From the NCBI GenBank assembly GCA_030524715.1, contig JAUNGB010000014.1, positions 1-64,000 of the forward strand: 64,000 bases of DNA, written 5' to 3'. Positions 1 to 8,957 of this stretch are shown here, one piece after another (the first letter of the stretch is position 1; every line of letters starts with the position of its first letter). The notes beneath the pieces were generated by a model. That model saw nothing but the letters and a program-made list of their open reading frames with translations. It did not search any database and was not told the origin of the DNA. The stretch is from Eubacteriales bacterium (GTDB lineage Bacteria > Bacillota > Clostridia > Lachnospirales > Lachnospiraceae). The translations under genes and the position numbers were made by a program.

Positions 1-601
1 TTTCAAGGTCACTTTCAAGCATAGGCTTGTTTTCCGGCACTCCCAGAAATTCAAATACATAAGGGTCTTTAATCATATCAAGGGGCGTAGACATTTCTAT
101 TCCCTTTTCTGCGAGGGAAAGCACCGTTTCTTTATTTGTTTTTCCCTCTGACAATAACAGCCGTTCATAAAGTGATGTGGAAATCTGGCGTTTCAGTTCC
201 CGTATCGACCACCCGGAATTGATTGATTCCTTTTCGTAGAAGCTGCGCTTGTCTGCGTCGGAAATAGATAGAAGTTCACAATAATGCGACCAGCTTAATT
301 TGCCAGACACTGTCTGGCAAATTGGATAGGCGAGATAAAACGCTCGCATATTCTGTAAATTAGAGCGTGAAAAGCCTTTCCCAAACTCTTGTGTCAATTC
401 TTTTGAGAGCTGCTTTAAGGTCTGCTTCCCGTAGTCCGCCCGTTCCTTATTCTCCTGTTCATGTTCTACAATAATCCTGCCTACATTCCAGTAGGTAGAA
501 AGAAGTTCGGTATTTACCTGTACCGCCACATGCTGACGCGCATTTATCAGCAATTCCCTAATTTCATTCATCATAGAATTAGTATATGTCAAATCGTTCA
601 A
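1..601 (-). CDS. DUF1016 / YhcG-type PDDEXK nuclease family protein, partial (C-terminus off the window)
   Basis: About 200 residues are visible, all from the N-terminal DUF1016 helical region; the PDDEXK nuclease half would lie to the left of position 1. The string STYWNVGRIIVEHEQ and the later SWSHYCELLSI are hallmarks of the YhcG family, found on mobile elements and in defence loci and thought to cut or process DNA. A TTG at 601 has an AAGGGG ribosome site 8 nt upstream and gives a natural N-terminus. ATG codons at 574 and 571 are alternatives. It lies downstream of the broken relaxase on the same strand. Its activity cannot be judged from this part. Confidence 0.75.
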   Translation of the reverse strand, partial: MNDLTYTNSMMNEIRELLINARQHVAVQVNTELLSTYWNVGRIIVEHEQENKERADYGKQTLKQLSKELTQEFGKGFSRSNLQNMRAFYLAYPICQTVSGKLSWSHYCELLSISDADKRSFYEKESINSGWSIRELKRQISTSLYERLLLSEGKTNKETVLSLAEKGIEMSTPLDMIKDPYVFEFLGVPENKPMLESDLE

Positions 602-673
602 TTTTATCGCCCCTTTCAAGGTGTAGTGCAATCAGTATAGCATAAAAGCAGCTTCATTTCCATAGTGACAAAG

Positions 674-1114
674 TTATCCGCGCTCTGTTTCCTTTCCCCG
701 TTCCGGCTCTTTCTCCTGCCGTAAAATGCTGTCTATGTTCTGCTTGATAACGTCATATTCCCGGACATTCTTTTTCAGCTTGCCATAGTCGGCGTAAAGG
801 GCTTCTTTCTGCGCTTGGAGGGTTTCATATTCCTTTTGCATGGCTGCGAGGTTGGGGAGCTTGGAAACGCCCGCTGCTTTGAGTGCCTTTGCCGCAGCTT
901 CATGGAGGATAATATCGCGCTCATGTCCGGCGCGGTATCGCTCTTTGTTCTTTGCTTTGCGATATGCGTCATACACTGGCTTTGTCTTTTGATAGGTGGC
1001 GACGTGCTTCATCAGCACCGCCATATCCGCAAGCTGCTTTCCGATTTTGTGGGCGGTTTCATAATCCACTTCCCCCGGCTCAAAGGACTGTATCAGATGA
1101 AACGAAGCCTGCAA
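674..1114 (-). pseudogene. Relaxase (MobA/MobL-type) with large internal deletion
   Basis: The 146-codon frame is a chimera of two distant parts of one relaxase. Residues about 5-30 (FHLIQSFEPGEVDYETAHKI and the following GKQLAD) match the region before the catalytic histidines of CTn relaxases. From residue 31 on it is the charged C-terminal tail. The nicking domain with the HxH metal site, several hundred residues, is missing, the join being near 1024. The N-terminus is also lost: at about 1100 the sequence switches to the sigma-factor gene on the other strand. The product cannot nick DNA. Confidence 0.8.
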
Positions 1115-1472
1115 CGCCCATGAGGAAATCCGGCGACGCAGAGCAAAGGAAGTGTCGTTTTCCGACCTTGCCTTGCATGAGGAACGGCAGCTTTATACGC
1201 TTGATAAGTATTTTCAAGACGGAGAAGCCGAGCCGAGCTATCAGCAGGCAGGAAAGAAAATCACGCCGAAGCTGCTGCTTGAAGCAATCCACACTTTGCC
1301 GGAAGAAAAAAGGAAAGCTATCATGCTGTACTATTTCGAGGGCATGACCGACGTGGAGATTGGAAAGTTATTCAATACGTCGCGCAGCACGATACAGTAC
1401 AGACGGACAAGCTTTTTTGAAATCTTGAAGAAATATTTGGAGGAACACGCTGATGAATGGGACGAATGGTAA
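1101..1472 (+). pseudogene. Sigma-70 region 4 protein of a conjugative transposon, N-terminally truncated
   Basis: The frame opens after a TGA at 1098 with NEACNAHEEIRRRRAKEVSF, which corresponds to the middle of the usual CTn sigma factor; the start codon and first part are gone. The C-terminal helix-turn-helix is intact (TLPEEKRKAIMLYYFEGMTD, then EIGKLFNTSRSTIQYRR). A GTG at 1152 could give a 106-residue product, but no good ribosome site precedes it. In intact elements this gene activates or tunes transfer genes. Its end overlaps the next gene by 20 nt, as in intact elements. Confidence 0.8.
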
Positions 1473-1710
1473 ACAATCTGACTTCCCGGACGTTGCCCTT
1501 GTTCCCTATCCTGTCATTGTGGCAGCGACAAAGGGCGACCCGGACGCTATGAAAATTGTCTTGCAGCATTTTAGCGGTTACATAGCGAGTCTTTCTATGA
1601 GAAAGCTCTGCGACGAGCGCGGAAACGTCTATTTTGGCGTTGACGAGGATATTCGCCAACGGCTGCAAGCAAGGCTAATGAGGGCAATCCTCACATTTAG
1701 GGCTGAATAA
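1453..1710 (+). CDS. Small helix-turn-helix protein of conjugative transposons (Tn916 Orf8-like)
   Basis: 85 residues, apparently full length. The centre (LVPYPVIVAATKGDPDAMKI, then VLQHFSGYIASLS) is the conserved core of the small HTH proteins that follow the sigma factor in Tn916/Tn1549 elements. The C-terminal DEDIRQRLQARLMRAILTF is also typical. It overlaps the sigma-factor remnant and ends before a non-coding gap leading to the integrase. The family is thought to assist regulation of transfer or excision. It is the only visibly complete gene of this remnant and has nothing obvious left to regulate. Confidence 0.75.
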   Translation: MNGTNGKQSDFPDVALVPYPVIVAATKGDPDAMKIVLQHFSGYIASLSMRKLCDERGNVYFGVDEDIRQRLQARLMRAILTFRAE

Positions 1711-2078
1711 CTGCTCCGATACCGAAACGTCTTAACCCCTTTTCCGTTTCGTATCAATCCGCAGCAGCCCCGTATGTTCCTTGACAAAGAAAGCGACGCA
1801 AGATAACGGCGACGCAGTATAGGGCAAATCAGATACATTCGATATGTGGGGAGCCGTTGGGCTGATACGCGACGACGAAAGGAGGGATAACACCGAGCGG
1901 GAAATATCAGCGTTCCATAGCAGACATTGGCACGTCTGCCGCCACAATCCATATATCGGTATAATGATACTCCCTTACCGCCATAGTCCGAGCGTTAGAA
2001 GCGTCGCAGGCAATGGGTAGGGCTGCATGAGAACCATGCGGGGGTGAAAGTCCCGTGGAGCTTGCCGGAACCGTCTGA
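1711..2078. other. Non-coding spacer between HTH gene and integrase remnant
   Basis: No convincing gene is seen. In intact elements an excisionase gene often lies here; I see no trace of one. Two small hairpins lie close together: GCATG (2025-2029) with CATGC (2035-2039), then CGGG with CCCG around 2039-2055 bracketing GGTGAAAGT. A GTGAAAGTCC-like string occurs in group II intron domain I, so an intron scrap is possible but unproven. Confidence 0.4.
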
Positions 2079-2442
2079 TCAAAGCCCCTTGAAGATGATA
2101 CGGAACCAAAGGAACCCTTATCCCCTACGCAGGAAGCGTCTTTCCTGTCCTTTGTGCAGAGTGATAAAGTCTATCAGAAATACTATGACGAAATCATCAT
2201 ACTGTTAGGGACGGGGCTTCGCATTTCTGAACTCTGCGGATTAACGGAAACCGACATTGACTTTGAGAATAAGCTAATCAATGTAGACCACCAACTTTTG
2301 AAGCACTCCGAAGCGGGCGGCTATTACATTGAAACGCCGAAAACGAAAAGCGGCAACCTCCAACATCAATATGACGCTGAACTACTACGCACACGCCACG
2401 CCGGATAACGCAATGGCTGAAATGGAACGGCTGATTGCATAG
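2079..2442 (+). pseudogene. Tn916-family tyrosine integrase with internal deletion and frameshift
   Basis: Homology to Tn1549-type integrases runs from about 2079 through FLSFVQSDKVYQKYYDEIII and LLGTGLRISELCGLTETDID, which holds the first catalytic arginine, to ETPKTKSG near 2352. The sequence then jumps to the extreme C-terminus in another frame (NINMTLNYYAHATPDNAMAE, then MERLIA and a stop at 2440-2442). The HTLRH box is gone, and only the catalytic tyrosine region and the first arginine box remain. The N-terminal arm-binding and core-binding domains are also absent. The protein cannot recombine DNA. Confidence 0.85.
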
Positions 2443-2536
2443 TAGTAAATGAGGTTTTACTACTCAACTTACTACTTTTGAACGGGGAAACATGAGGGGA
2501 AATGAGAACTTTTAAGAACATCTTCCGTAATGAAAA

Positions 2537-2574
2537 ATGCCGCAAAAGCCTGTAAATACAGGCTATAACGGCAT
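2537..2574. repeat. Nested inverted repeat just after the integrase remnant
   Basis: ATGCCG (2537-2542) pairs with CGGCAT (2569-2574), and inside it AGCCTG (2547-2552) pairs with CAGGCT (2559-2564). The two perfect stems are separated by short A-rich loops. It may be the integrase-side terminator or a recombinase-proximal structure at the element's right end. No strong T-run follows on either strand. Confidence 0.55.
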
Positions 2575-2723
2575 ATAAGAACTTCTAAAAAGATAATCAA
2601 TTTTTCTATATAGATTTCTGCATAAACCATTAAAAACATTTTCAGATAATATTTTTTTATCTATTTTGAAGTGGCATATTTCTTCCATATAGCCTCCACG
2701 AGTGAAGAGCATATTGTGAAAAC

Positions 2724-4625
2724 TTATGCGCTGATTTCATTTCCCGTATAGAGCTGATAATACTTGCCCTTCTGTTCAATCAACTGTTCGTGAGTGCCGC
2801 GCTCAATAATGCGTCCCTGCTCCAGAACCATAATGCAGTCTGCATCACGCACAGTAGACAGTCTGTGAGCAATTACAAAGGAAGTACGTCCATTCATTAG
2901 AGCATCCATACCTTTCTGAACAAGAATCTCAGTTCGGGTGTCGATAGAAGATGTTGCTTCATCCAGAATCAGTACCGGAGGATTAGCGACTGCCGCTCTC
3001 GCAATGGCGATCAACTGTCTTTGTCCCTGACTCAAATTCCCTCCGTCTCCAGTCAGCATTGTCTGATAGCCATCCGGCAGACGTTTGATAAAGCCATGTG
3101 CGTTTGCTAATTTTGCAGCCTCTATACATTCCTCATCTGTAGCGTCAAGGCGTCCATAACGGATATTTTCCATTACCGTACCCGTAAAGAGATGGGTATC
3201 CTGCAGCACGATTCCAAGACTGCGCCGCAGATCCGGTTTTTTAATTTTATTGATATTGATGTTGTCATAACGGATCTTTCCGTCCTGAATATCATAAAAA
3301 CGGTTAATCAGATTCGTAATCGTAGTCTTTCCTGCGCCGGTACTTCCTACAAAAGCAATTTTTTGTCCCGGAGTGGCATACATTCTGATGTCATGCAGCA
3401 CCATCTTATCATCCGTATAACCAAAATCCACTCCGTCAAAGGTTACATCACCTTCCAATTTTTCATAGGTAACGGTTCCATCTGCTTTATGTGGATGTTT
3501 CCATGCCCACAGTCCTGTTCTTTCCTTTGCCTCTGCTAAAGTTCCATCCGGCTTCTCTGTAGCATTCACCAGTTCCACATAGCCTGCATCCTGCTCGGAT
3601 TCCTCGTCAATGATCTGGAACACACGTCCGGCTCCGGCTCCGGCCATAATGATACTGCTTAACTGCTGGCTGATCTGTGTAATCGGCTGTGTAAAGCTCT
3701 TATTAAGATTCAGGAAAGCCACCAATGTTCCGATCGTCAACCCGGCATACCCATTTACGGCCAAAAGACCTCCTACCACAGCGCACAGCACATAACTGAT
3801 ATTTCCAAGATTGGTATTTACGGGCATAATAATATTTGCCATTTTGTTTGCACTGTCCGCGCTCTTACGAAGCTGCTCATTGAGTTTCCGAAAGCCCTCC
3901 AGAGCTTTTTCCTCATGGCAAAATACCTTAACTACTTTCTGTCCTTCCATCATTTCTTCAATATAACCATTGACTGCTCCCAAATCCGCCTGCTGCCGGA
4001 CAAAATATTTTGCTGAGAGACCACTGATCTTAGAAGAAGCATATACCATTACCAAAACCATAATCACAGAAACAATGGTAAGGGGAATGTCAAGAACAAT
4101 CATACTAATAAAAGTCGCAATCAACGTAATGCCGGAATTTAATAGCTGCGGCAAGCTCTGGCTGATTAACTGCCGCAAAGTATCTACATCATTGGTGTAA
4201 ACCGACATAATATCGCCGTGAGCATGAGTATCAAAATATTTAATCGGCAGCGATTCCATATGCGTAAACAGTTCTGTCCGGAGCCGCTTCATTGTTCCCT
4301 GACTGGCGTTTACCATGATACGATTATAGGCCCATGAACACAGAATCCCTACAATCAATATCAGCGCCAGAGAGCATAATGCCTTTGCAAGCGGCCCGTA
4401 ATCCGGAATCGTAGTTTGAGTCATCGGCACAATGTAATCGTCGATCAGTGTCTGCATAAACAAAGTAGAGATCAACGTTGCAACTGCAGAAACTATAATA
4501 CTGATTACAACTGCAAGACAGGAAAATTTATAATTTTTCAAAATATAGCCCAGTACTCGCTTTAGGGCTGGCAGCTTATTTCCTTCGGTTTGAGCTGCTC
4601 CATGATTTTGGTTTATTTTCGCCAT
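2724..4625 (-). CDS. ABC exporter half-transporter, canonical ATPase subunit
   Basis: 633 residues: six-helix type I exporter membrane domain (about 20-340), then a nucleotide-binding domain. Walker A is GSTGAGKTT, the signature is LSQGQ, Walker B is VLILDEATSS with the catalytic glutamate, and the switch histidine is in AHRLST. An insert of about 40 residues (ESEQDAGYVELVNATEKPDG onward) separates the two domains. It follows its partner by 17 nt. The pair resembles heterodimeric multidrug exporters such as TM287/288 or BmrCD; this is the TM288-like, catalytically competent half, whose signature is also LSQGQ. The substrate is unknown; drugs, lipids or a cluster product are possible. Confidence 0.9.
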   Translation of the reverse strand: MAKINQNHGAAQTEGNKLPALKRVLGYILKNYKFSCLAVVISIIVSAVATLISTLFMQTLIDDYIVPMTQTTIPDYGPLAKALCSLALILIVGILCSWAYNRIMVNASQGTMKRLRTELFTHMESLPIKYFDTHAHGDIMSVYTNDVDTLRQLISQSLPQLLNSGITLIATFISMIVLDIPLTIVSVIMVLVMVYASSKISGLSAKYFVRQQADLGAVNGYIEEMMEGQKVVKVFCHEEKALEGFRKLNEQLRKSADSANKMANIIMPVNTNLGNISYVLCAVVGGLLAVNGYAGLTIGTLVAFLNLNKSFTQPITQISQQLSSIIMAGAGAGRVFQIIDEESEQDAGYVELVNATEKPDGTLAEAKERTGLWAWKHPHKADGTVTYEKLEGDVTFDGVDFGYTDDKMVLHDIRMYATPGQKIAFVGSTGAGKTTITNLINRFYDIQDGKIRYDNININKIKKPDLRRSLGIVLQDTHLFTGTVMENIRYGRLDATDEECIEAAKLANAHGFIKRLPDGYQTMLTGDGGNLSQGQRQLIAIARAAVANPPVLILDEATSSIDTRTEILVQKGMDALMNGRTSFVIAHRLSTVRDADCIMVLEQGRIIERGTHEQLIEQKGKYYQLYTGNEISA

Positions 4626-4642
4626 ATCTGTCGCTCTCCTTT

Positions 4643-6388
4643 CTAATCTTCCTTGTGGTCAAAATCGCCGCCGCCCTGAATTTGTGCGTCATAGATTTCA
4701 CGATAAATAGCATTATTTTTCAACAGGTTTTCGTGAGTATCAAAACCGCTGATACGCCCCTCATCTAATACCAGAATGCGGTCAGCATCCTGAATACTGG
4801 AAATACGCTGAGAAATAATCAGTTTCGTTGTTCCCGGAATATGCGCTGCAAACGCCTGACGGATTTTTGCATCGGTAGCGGTATCTACCGCACTGGTAGA
4901 ATCGTCCAGTATAAGCACTCTGGGCTTTTTCAAAAGTGCGCGGGCAATACAAAGACGCTGTTTCTGGCCTCCTGAAACATTTGTGCCGCCCTGCTCAATA
5001 TAAGTATTATATTTATCTGGCATCTGCTGAATAAATTCATCCGCACACGCCTGTTTGCATACCTCTATACATTCCGCCTCTGTAGCGTCTTCTTTGCCCC
5101 AGCGAAGGTTTTCGAGGATTGTACCTGAAAACAGTACATTTTTTTGCAGAACAACAGATACCTGATTCCGCAGGGATTCTATATCATAAGTGCGGACATC
5201 TTTTCCTCCGACATATACGGAACCTTCCGTCACATCATAGAGCCGGCTGATCAGGCTGACAAAGCTGGATTTGCCGCAGCCGGTTCCTCCAATCAGGCCA
5301 ATCGTTTCGCCAGACCTGATGTGCAGATCAATGTCATGCAGGGTATCTTCGCCGCTGCCATTTTTATAAGAAAAAGAAACATGGTTAAAATCAATGCTGC
5401 CGTCGGCAACTTCATCCAGCGGCTTTACAGGATTTGTCATATCCGGCTGTTCGTCTAAAACCTCTGCAATTCTGCGCCCGCTTGCCACACTCATGGTTAC
5501 CATGACAAAAATCATGGAGAGCATCATTAAGGACATCATCATACTCATAATATAGCTGAACAGAGAGGTAAGATTGCCTGTTGTGAGTGTTCCTCCGACA
5601 ATATAATGCGCTCCCATCCATGACAGGGCAATAATACAGCCATATACCACCAGCATCATAACCGGGCGGTTCCACGCCAGAATACTTTCCGCTTTCACAT
5701 ACAGACGGTACAAATTCTCGGCGGCTTTTGAAAACTTCCGGTTTTCATAATCTTCCCGCACAAATGCTTTCACTACCCGGATCGCAGATACATTTTCCTG
5801 AACGCTGGCGTTTAAATCATCGTATTTACTGAATACTTCTGTAAATATAGGCATCGTGCCTTTAATAATGACTCCAAGCGCCAAAGCCAGAACCACCAAT
5901 GCGCCCAAAAACACCAGACTGAGCTTTACGTTAATCAAGAAGCACATAATCATACTGCAAATCAGCATAATCGGAACCCTGATAGCAATTCCGCAAATCA
6001 TCTGAAATGAGTTTTGCAGATTCGTCACATCCGTAGTCATCCGGGTGACAAGTCCGGCTGTACCGAACTTGTCCAGATTGGTAAAGCTGAACTTCTGAAT
6101 GTTTTCATACATTCCATCACGCAGATTACAGGCAAATCCCGATGCAGCCGAAGCATTGCATCTTCCTGCCAGTACACCGAAAATCAGGCACAGGAAAGCC
6201 AGCACAAGCATGATTGCACCATAAAAATAGATATTATTCATATTTCCTGCCTCAATTCCTTCATCAATGATAGAGGCTGTCACAAAAGGAATCAAGATTT
6301 CAACCAATGCTGAAATAGATGTAAAAACGAGGGTTAAAATCACACTTTTCTTATACCCTCCAATATATCGCATAAGCGTTTTAATCAT
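4643..6388 (-). CDS. ABC exporter half-transporter, degenerate ATPase subunit
   Basis: 581 residues, six predicted membrane helices then an ATPase domain. Walker A (GGTGCGKSS) and signature (NVSGGQ) are good. However, the Walker B catalytic glutamate is aspartate (VLILDDSTSA) and the switch histidine is glutamine (IISQRISS). These two changes mark the non-hydrolysing site of heterodimeric exporters (TM287 or BmrC type), so it should act only together with the next gene. Its ATG overlaps the TGA of the MATE fusion gene (6385-6388), implying translational coupling in one operon. Confidence 0.9.
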   Translation of the reverse strand: MIKTLMRYIGGYKKSVILTLVFTSISALVEILIPFVTASIIDEGIEAGNMNNIYFYGAIMLVLAFLCLIFGVLAGRCNASAASGFACNLRDGMYENIQKFSFTNLDKFGTAGLVTRMTTDVTNLQNSFQMICGIAIRVPIMLICSMIMCFLINVKLSLVFLGALVVLALALGVIIKGTMPIFTEVFSKYDDLNASVQENVSAIRVVKAFVREDYENRKFSKAAENLYRLYVKAESILAWNRPVMMLVVYGCIIALSWMGAHYIVGGTLTTGNLTSLFSYIMSMMMSLMMLSMIFVMVTMSVASGRRIAEVLDEQPDMTNPVKPLDEVADGSIDFNHVSFSYKNGSGEDTLHDIDLHIRSGETIGLIGGTGCGKSSFVSLISRLYDVTEGSVYVGGKDVRTYDIESLRNQVSVVLQKNVLFSGTILENLRWGKEDATEAECIEVCKQACADEFIQQMPDKYNTYIEQGGTNVSGGQKQRLCIARALLKKPRVLILDDSTSAVDTATDAKIRQAFAAHIPGTTKLIISQRISSIQDADRILVLDEGRISGFDTHENLLKNNAIYREIYDAQIQGGGDFDHKED

Positions 6389-8430
6389 ATGACACCACCC
6401 TTTTCTGTTACAATTTTGATAATCAATTCAGCCGCTTCATCCAGAGCAAATTTCCCCATATTGATACTAAGGTCATAAGTATCTGCCATTCCCCAAGTGT
6501 CGTCGGAAAGGCTGTTATAATATTCCGCCCGTTCCTTATCCACACGCCGGATTTTTTTCTTTGCTTCTTCTATCGTCTGATTTTCTCTTATCGCAATACG
6601 GGAAGCCCTTTCTGCCTTTGGAGCTGTAACAAATACGCTGAAAATATTTGTTCCATTTCTTCGTAAAATCTGATCAGCGCGCCGTCCGATTATGACGCAG
6701 GAGCCTTTTGCGGCAATCTGCTCTATTACCGTTTTCTGCGCCCTGTATGCGACATCCTCTGCGGAATGAAAGGGATAGTCCCCCAAAAACACTCTGGATG
6801 TGGAGTAACCTTTCGCTGCATAAGTATCTCCACTCTGATGATGGGAAGCCTTTTCTTCTATTTGCTTCACATACTGCTGATCCAGTCCGCTTTTTGTTGC
6901 CACAGACAGCAAAATTTCTTTATCATAAAATGGAATGTTCAACCGCTCCGCTACCATTTTTCCTACAGAACGGCCGCCCGCGCCATAAGAGCGTCCTATG
7001 GTGATGACAACCGGACGTTTCAAATGATTTTGTTCTCTTGCAGTTTCCATTCCCGCACTATTCTCTCTTTCCTGCTGTATTTCAACGGTTTCCTGCTTTT
7101 GTTTATGGAAAACAATGGAATACAGAATGATTGCAAGTATGATTGCAAGCACATCCGCTACTGGCTGCGCCCATACCACGCCGTCGATACCAAATGTGTA
7201 ATTCAACAAATATGCGGCCGGAATATAGATAATTCCCTGCCTGCTGATGTTGATAATCAGTGAAGATACTGCCGCTCCCATAGCCTGAAGCGCATTGATT
7301 ACACAATACAAAGGTCCAAACAGGAAAGAAGTCGTCAAAAGAATCTGTGAGAATTTCACACCGTAATCAAATGCCTCCGGCTGCGTCAAAAAGGCGCTTA
7401 CGATTCCGTTGATCCCCAAATAGCAAAGACCAGTCAAAACAATACCTACACCAAAGGAAAGCACCAGTGAAAACCGCAGTATTTTACTGTAACGATCCCA
7501 GTTTCGACGGCCTACACAAAATCCTAAAAGCGGCTGTACTCCCTGTCCTAAGCCAATGGCAATCATTCCGGTAATCATCGTTACCTTTATGCCTACGCCA
7601 ATTCCGGCAATCGCCATATCACCATATTCCGACATAATGCTATTTGTAATAATAGAGGACAGGCTCATCAGCAGCGAAGAAAGGGAGGCGGGAATACCAA
7701 TTACAAGAACTGAACTGCACACCTTGTTTTTAACAGTAAAATCCCGTATATTTACACTTAAACTGGAACTGCCCCGCAGGAAATAAATAATATAATACAG
7801 CGCACCTACCACATTTCCGATAACTGTAGCAACTGCAGCGCCGGTAATGTTCCAACCAAGCAGAAGTATCATGATCGGATCAAGAATGACGTTCAGAAGA
7901 TTTCCAATCAACATTCCCATCATCGCTTTGTTTGGCTGTCCCTCTGCACGAAGAACATTGGAAAAGCAGTTTGCAATCAATACAAACGGCCCGCACAATG
8001 ATACAATCGTCAGATAATTTTTTGCCAGTTCCCATGTGGCGGCACTGACGCCAATCAGTGCAAGAATTTCATCCATGAAAATCAAAAACAGTGCAGATAC
8101 AAGAATGCCAATTCCTACACAGCCCCACATACAGAAAGACGATACTTTTCTTGCATACTCTTTTCGTCCCTCTCCAAAGGCACGGGAAATAACAGAAGTA
8201 CCGCCAATACCAAATACAGAACCCAAAGACATAAAAATCAAAAAGACCGGGGTTGCCAACGACACGGCGGCAACCTGTAAATCATCATGTGTCTGTCCAA
8301 TAAAAAATGTATCGGCCAGATTGTAGACCAATACCATGAGCATCGCCAGTACAGCAGGAATCGCGTTTTTCAAAACAACCTTTGCTACTGAATCTGTAAC
8401 GATACTGTCCAAATTTTTTTCACTATCCAT
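6385..8430 (-). CDS. MATE-family exporter fused to a C-terminal cytidylate-kinase-like domain
   Basis: 681 residues from the ATG at 8430, which has GGAGG 8 nt upstream; an ATG at 8445 is less likely. Residues about 15-450 are a MATE transporter with twelve hydrophobic segments and the typical NIPAVLAM/DTFFIG and GIGGTSVISRAFGEG strings. After a polar linker, about 475-681 form a cytidylate-kinase-like P-loop domain (VITIGRSYGAGGRSVGKMVA, FYDKEIL, then IIGRRADQIL). MATE proteins are ion-coupled drug or metabolite exporters. The kinase-like family is of uncertain substrate and usually stands alone. The fusion places the kinase fold in the cytoplasm. Read-through of a lost stop is not suggested, since the frame is clean. 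Confidence 0.9.
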   Translation of the reverse strand: MDSEKNLDSIVTDSVAKVVLKNAIPAVLAMLMVLVYNLADTFFIGQTHDDLQVAAVSLATPVFLIFMSLGSVFGIGGTSVISRAFGEGRKEYARKVSSFCMWGCVGIGILVSALFLIFMDEILALIGVSAATWELAKNYLTIVSLCGPFVLIANCFSNVLRAEGQPNKAMMGMLIGNLLNVILDPIMILLLGWNITGAAVATVIGNVVGALYYIIYFLRGSSSLSVNIRDFTVKNKVCSSVLVIGIPASLSSLLMSLSSIITNSIMSEYGDMAIAGIGVGIKVTMITGMIAIGLGQGVQPLLGFCVGRRNWDRYSKILRFSLVLSFGVGIVLTGLCYLGINGIVSAFLTQPEAFDYGVKFSQILLTTSFLFGPLYCVINALQAMGAAVSSLIINISRQGIIYIPAAYLLNYTFGIDGVVWAQPVADVLAIILAIILYSIVFHKQKQETVEIQQERENSAGMETAREQNHLKRPVVITIGRSYGAGGRSVGKMVAERLNIPFYDKEILLSVATKSGLDQQYVKQIEEKASHHQSGDTYAAKGYSTSRVFLGDYPFHSAEDVAYRAQKTVIEQIAAKGSCVIIGRRADQILRRNGTNIFSVFVTAPKAERASRIAIRENQTIEEAKKKIRRVDKERAEYYNSLSDDTWGMADTYDLSINMGKFALDEAAELIIKIVTEKGGVI

Positions 8431-8458
8431 CGGATTTTCCTCCATTCATTTATCAAAG

Positions 8459-8534
8459 ACTGCTGCAAAATACCGTCATTCAAGTATGCAGCAAAATTCC
8501 TTATGCCTTATAGAAATTCTGACTTTGCAGCAGT
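8459..8534. repeat. Spaced inverted repeat between DUF35 gene and MATE fusion
   Basis: ACTGCTGCAAA (8459-8469) is the exact complement of TTTGCAGCAGT (8524-8534), with 54 nt between, which itself contains a related TGCAGCAAAA string. On the transcribed strand the structure lies between a gene stop and the next ribosome site, with no T-run after it. It could tune distal operon expression or mRNA stability. Confidence 0.55.
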
Positions 8535-8546
8535 TTCCTTTTTTTA

Positions 8547-8942
8547 TTACTCCTTGATTCGATATACTACGGTTTTAAAACCGTCATCCTGCACAATCTC
8601 AGCTTCTACTTTTAAAGGCAGCCTTTTGTTTACATTCTCGTAATCGTCTACGCCAATTACAACTGCACTTATGTCGGGACCATTTGGAATCCGCACTTCT
8701 CCCCAGCCTATCGGAGCATACTGCTTCATCTTTTCCCAGATAAAGTGATCTGCAAGCGGCCCCACATGAAGCAGCTCTGCTTCTTTTTCCAGTTCTATCC
8801 ACTCTAAGTCTGCTTTAGAGCATTCCTGGCAAACCGGCATGGGCGGATAGGTAATCTTCCCACAATGTCTGCATTTTTTTGCCATGATTTTTCCATCTTC
8901 CAAAGCATCATAATAGGTTTTTACAATCGGTTCAAATGTCAT
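8547..8942 (-). CDS. DUF35 Zn-ribbon/OB-fold acyl-CoA-binding partner protein
   Basis: 131 residues. The N-terminal rubredoxin-like zinc ribbon has two CxxC pairs (CRHCGK about residue 24, CQECSK about 38), followed by the DUF35 OB-fold. Such proteins bind acyl-CoA and form complexes with thiolases, HMG-CoA synthases or side-chain-cleaving aldolases. The gene directly follows the thiolase gene (15 nt) with its own AAGGAGG site, a classical pairing. It is therefore predicted to be the scaffold or CoA-channelling subunit of that thiolase. Confidence 0.85.
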   Translation of the reverse strand: MTFEPIVKTYYDALEDGKIMAKKCRHCGKITYPPMPVCQECSKADLEWIELEKEAELLHVGPLADHFIWEKMKQYAPIGWGEVRIPNGPDISAVVIGVDDYENVNKRLPLKVEAEIVQDDGFKTVVYRIKE

Positions 8943-8957
8943 AAAGCATATCCTCCT

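Larger units (their letters stand above)
1..2620. mobile_element. Decayed integrative conjugative element (Tn916/Tn1549-like), right-end remnant
   Basis: A compact set of gene pieces typical of Tn916/Tn1549-type elements: nuclease, relaxase, sigma factor, HTH protein and tyrosine integrase. Three of the five are internally deleted or beheaded and now sit almost edge to edge, so conjugation and excision should be impossible. The integrase points rightwards and ends at 2442, and the host ABC transporter gene ends at 2724. The right end therefore probably lies around 2.6 kb, but I could not identify the target duplication. The left end is outside the window. Confidence 0.8.

Noticed and set aside
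1981..2078. Group II intron fragment
   Set aside because: GTGAAAGTCC-like text and small hairpins are suggestive, but no domain V and no intron reverse transcriptase are present.
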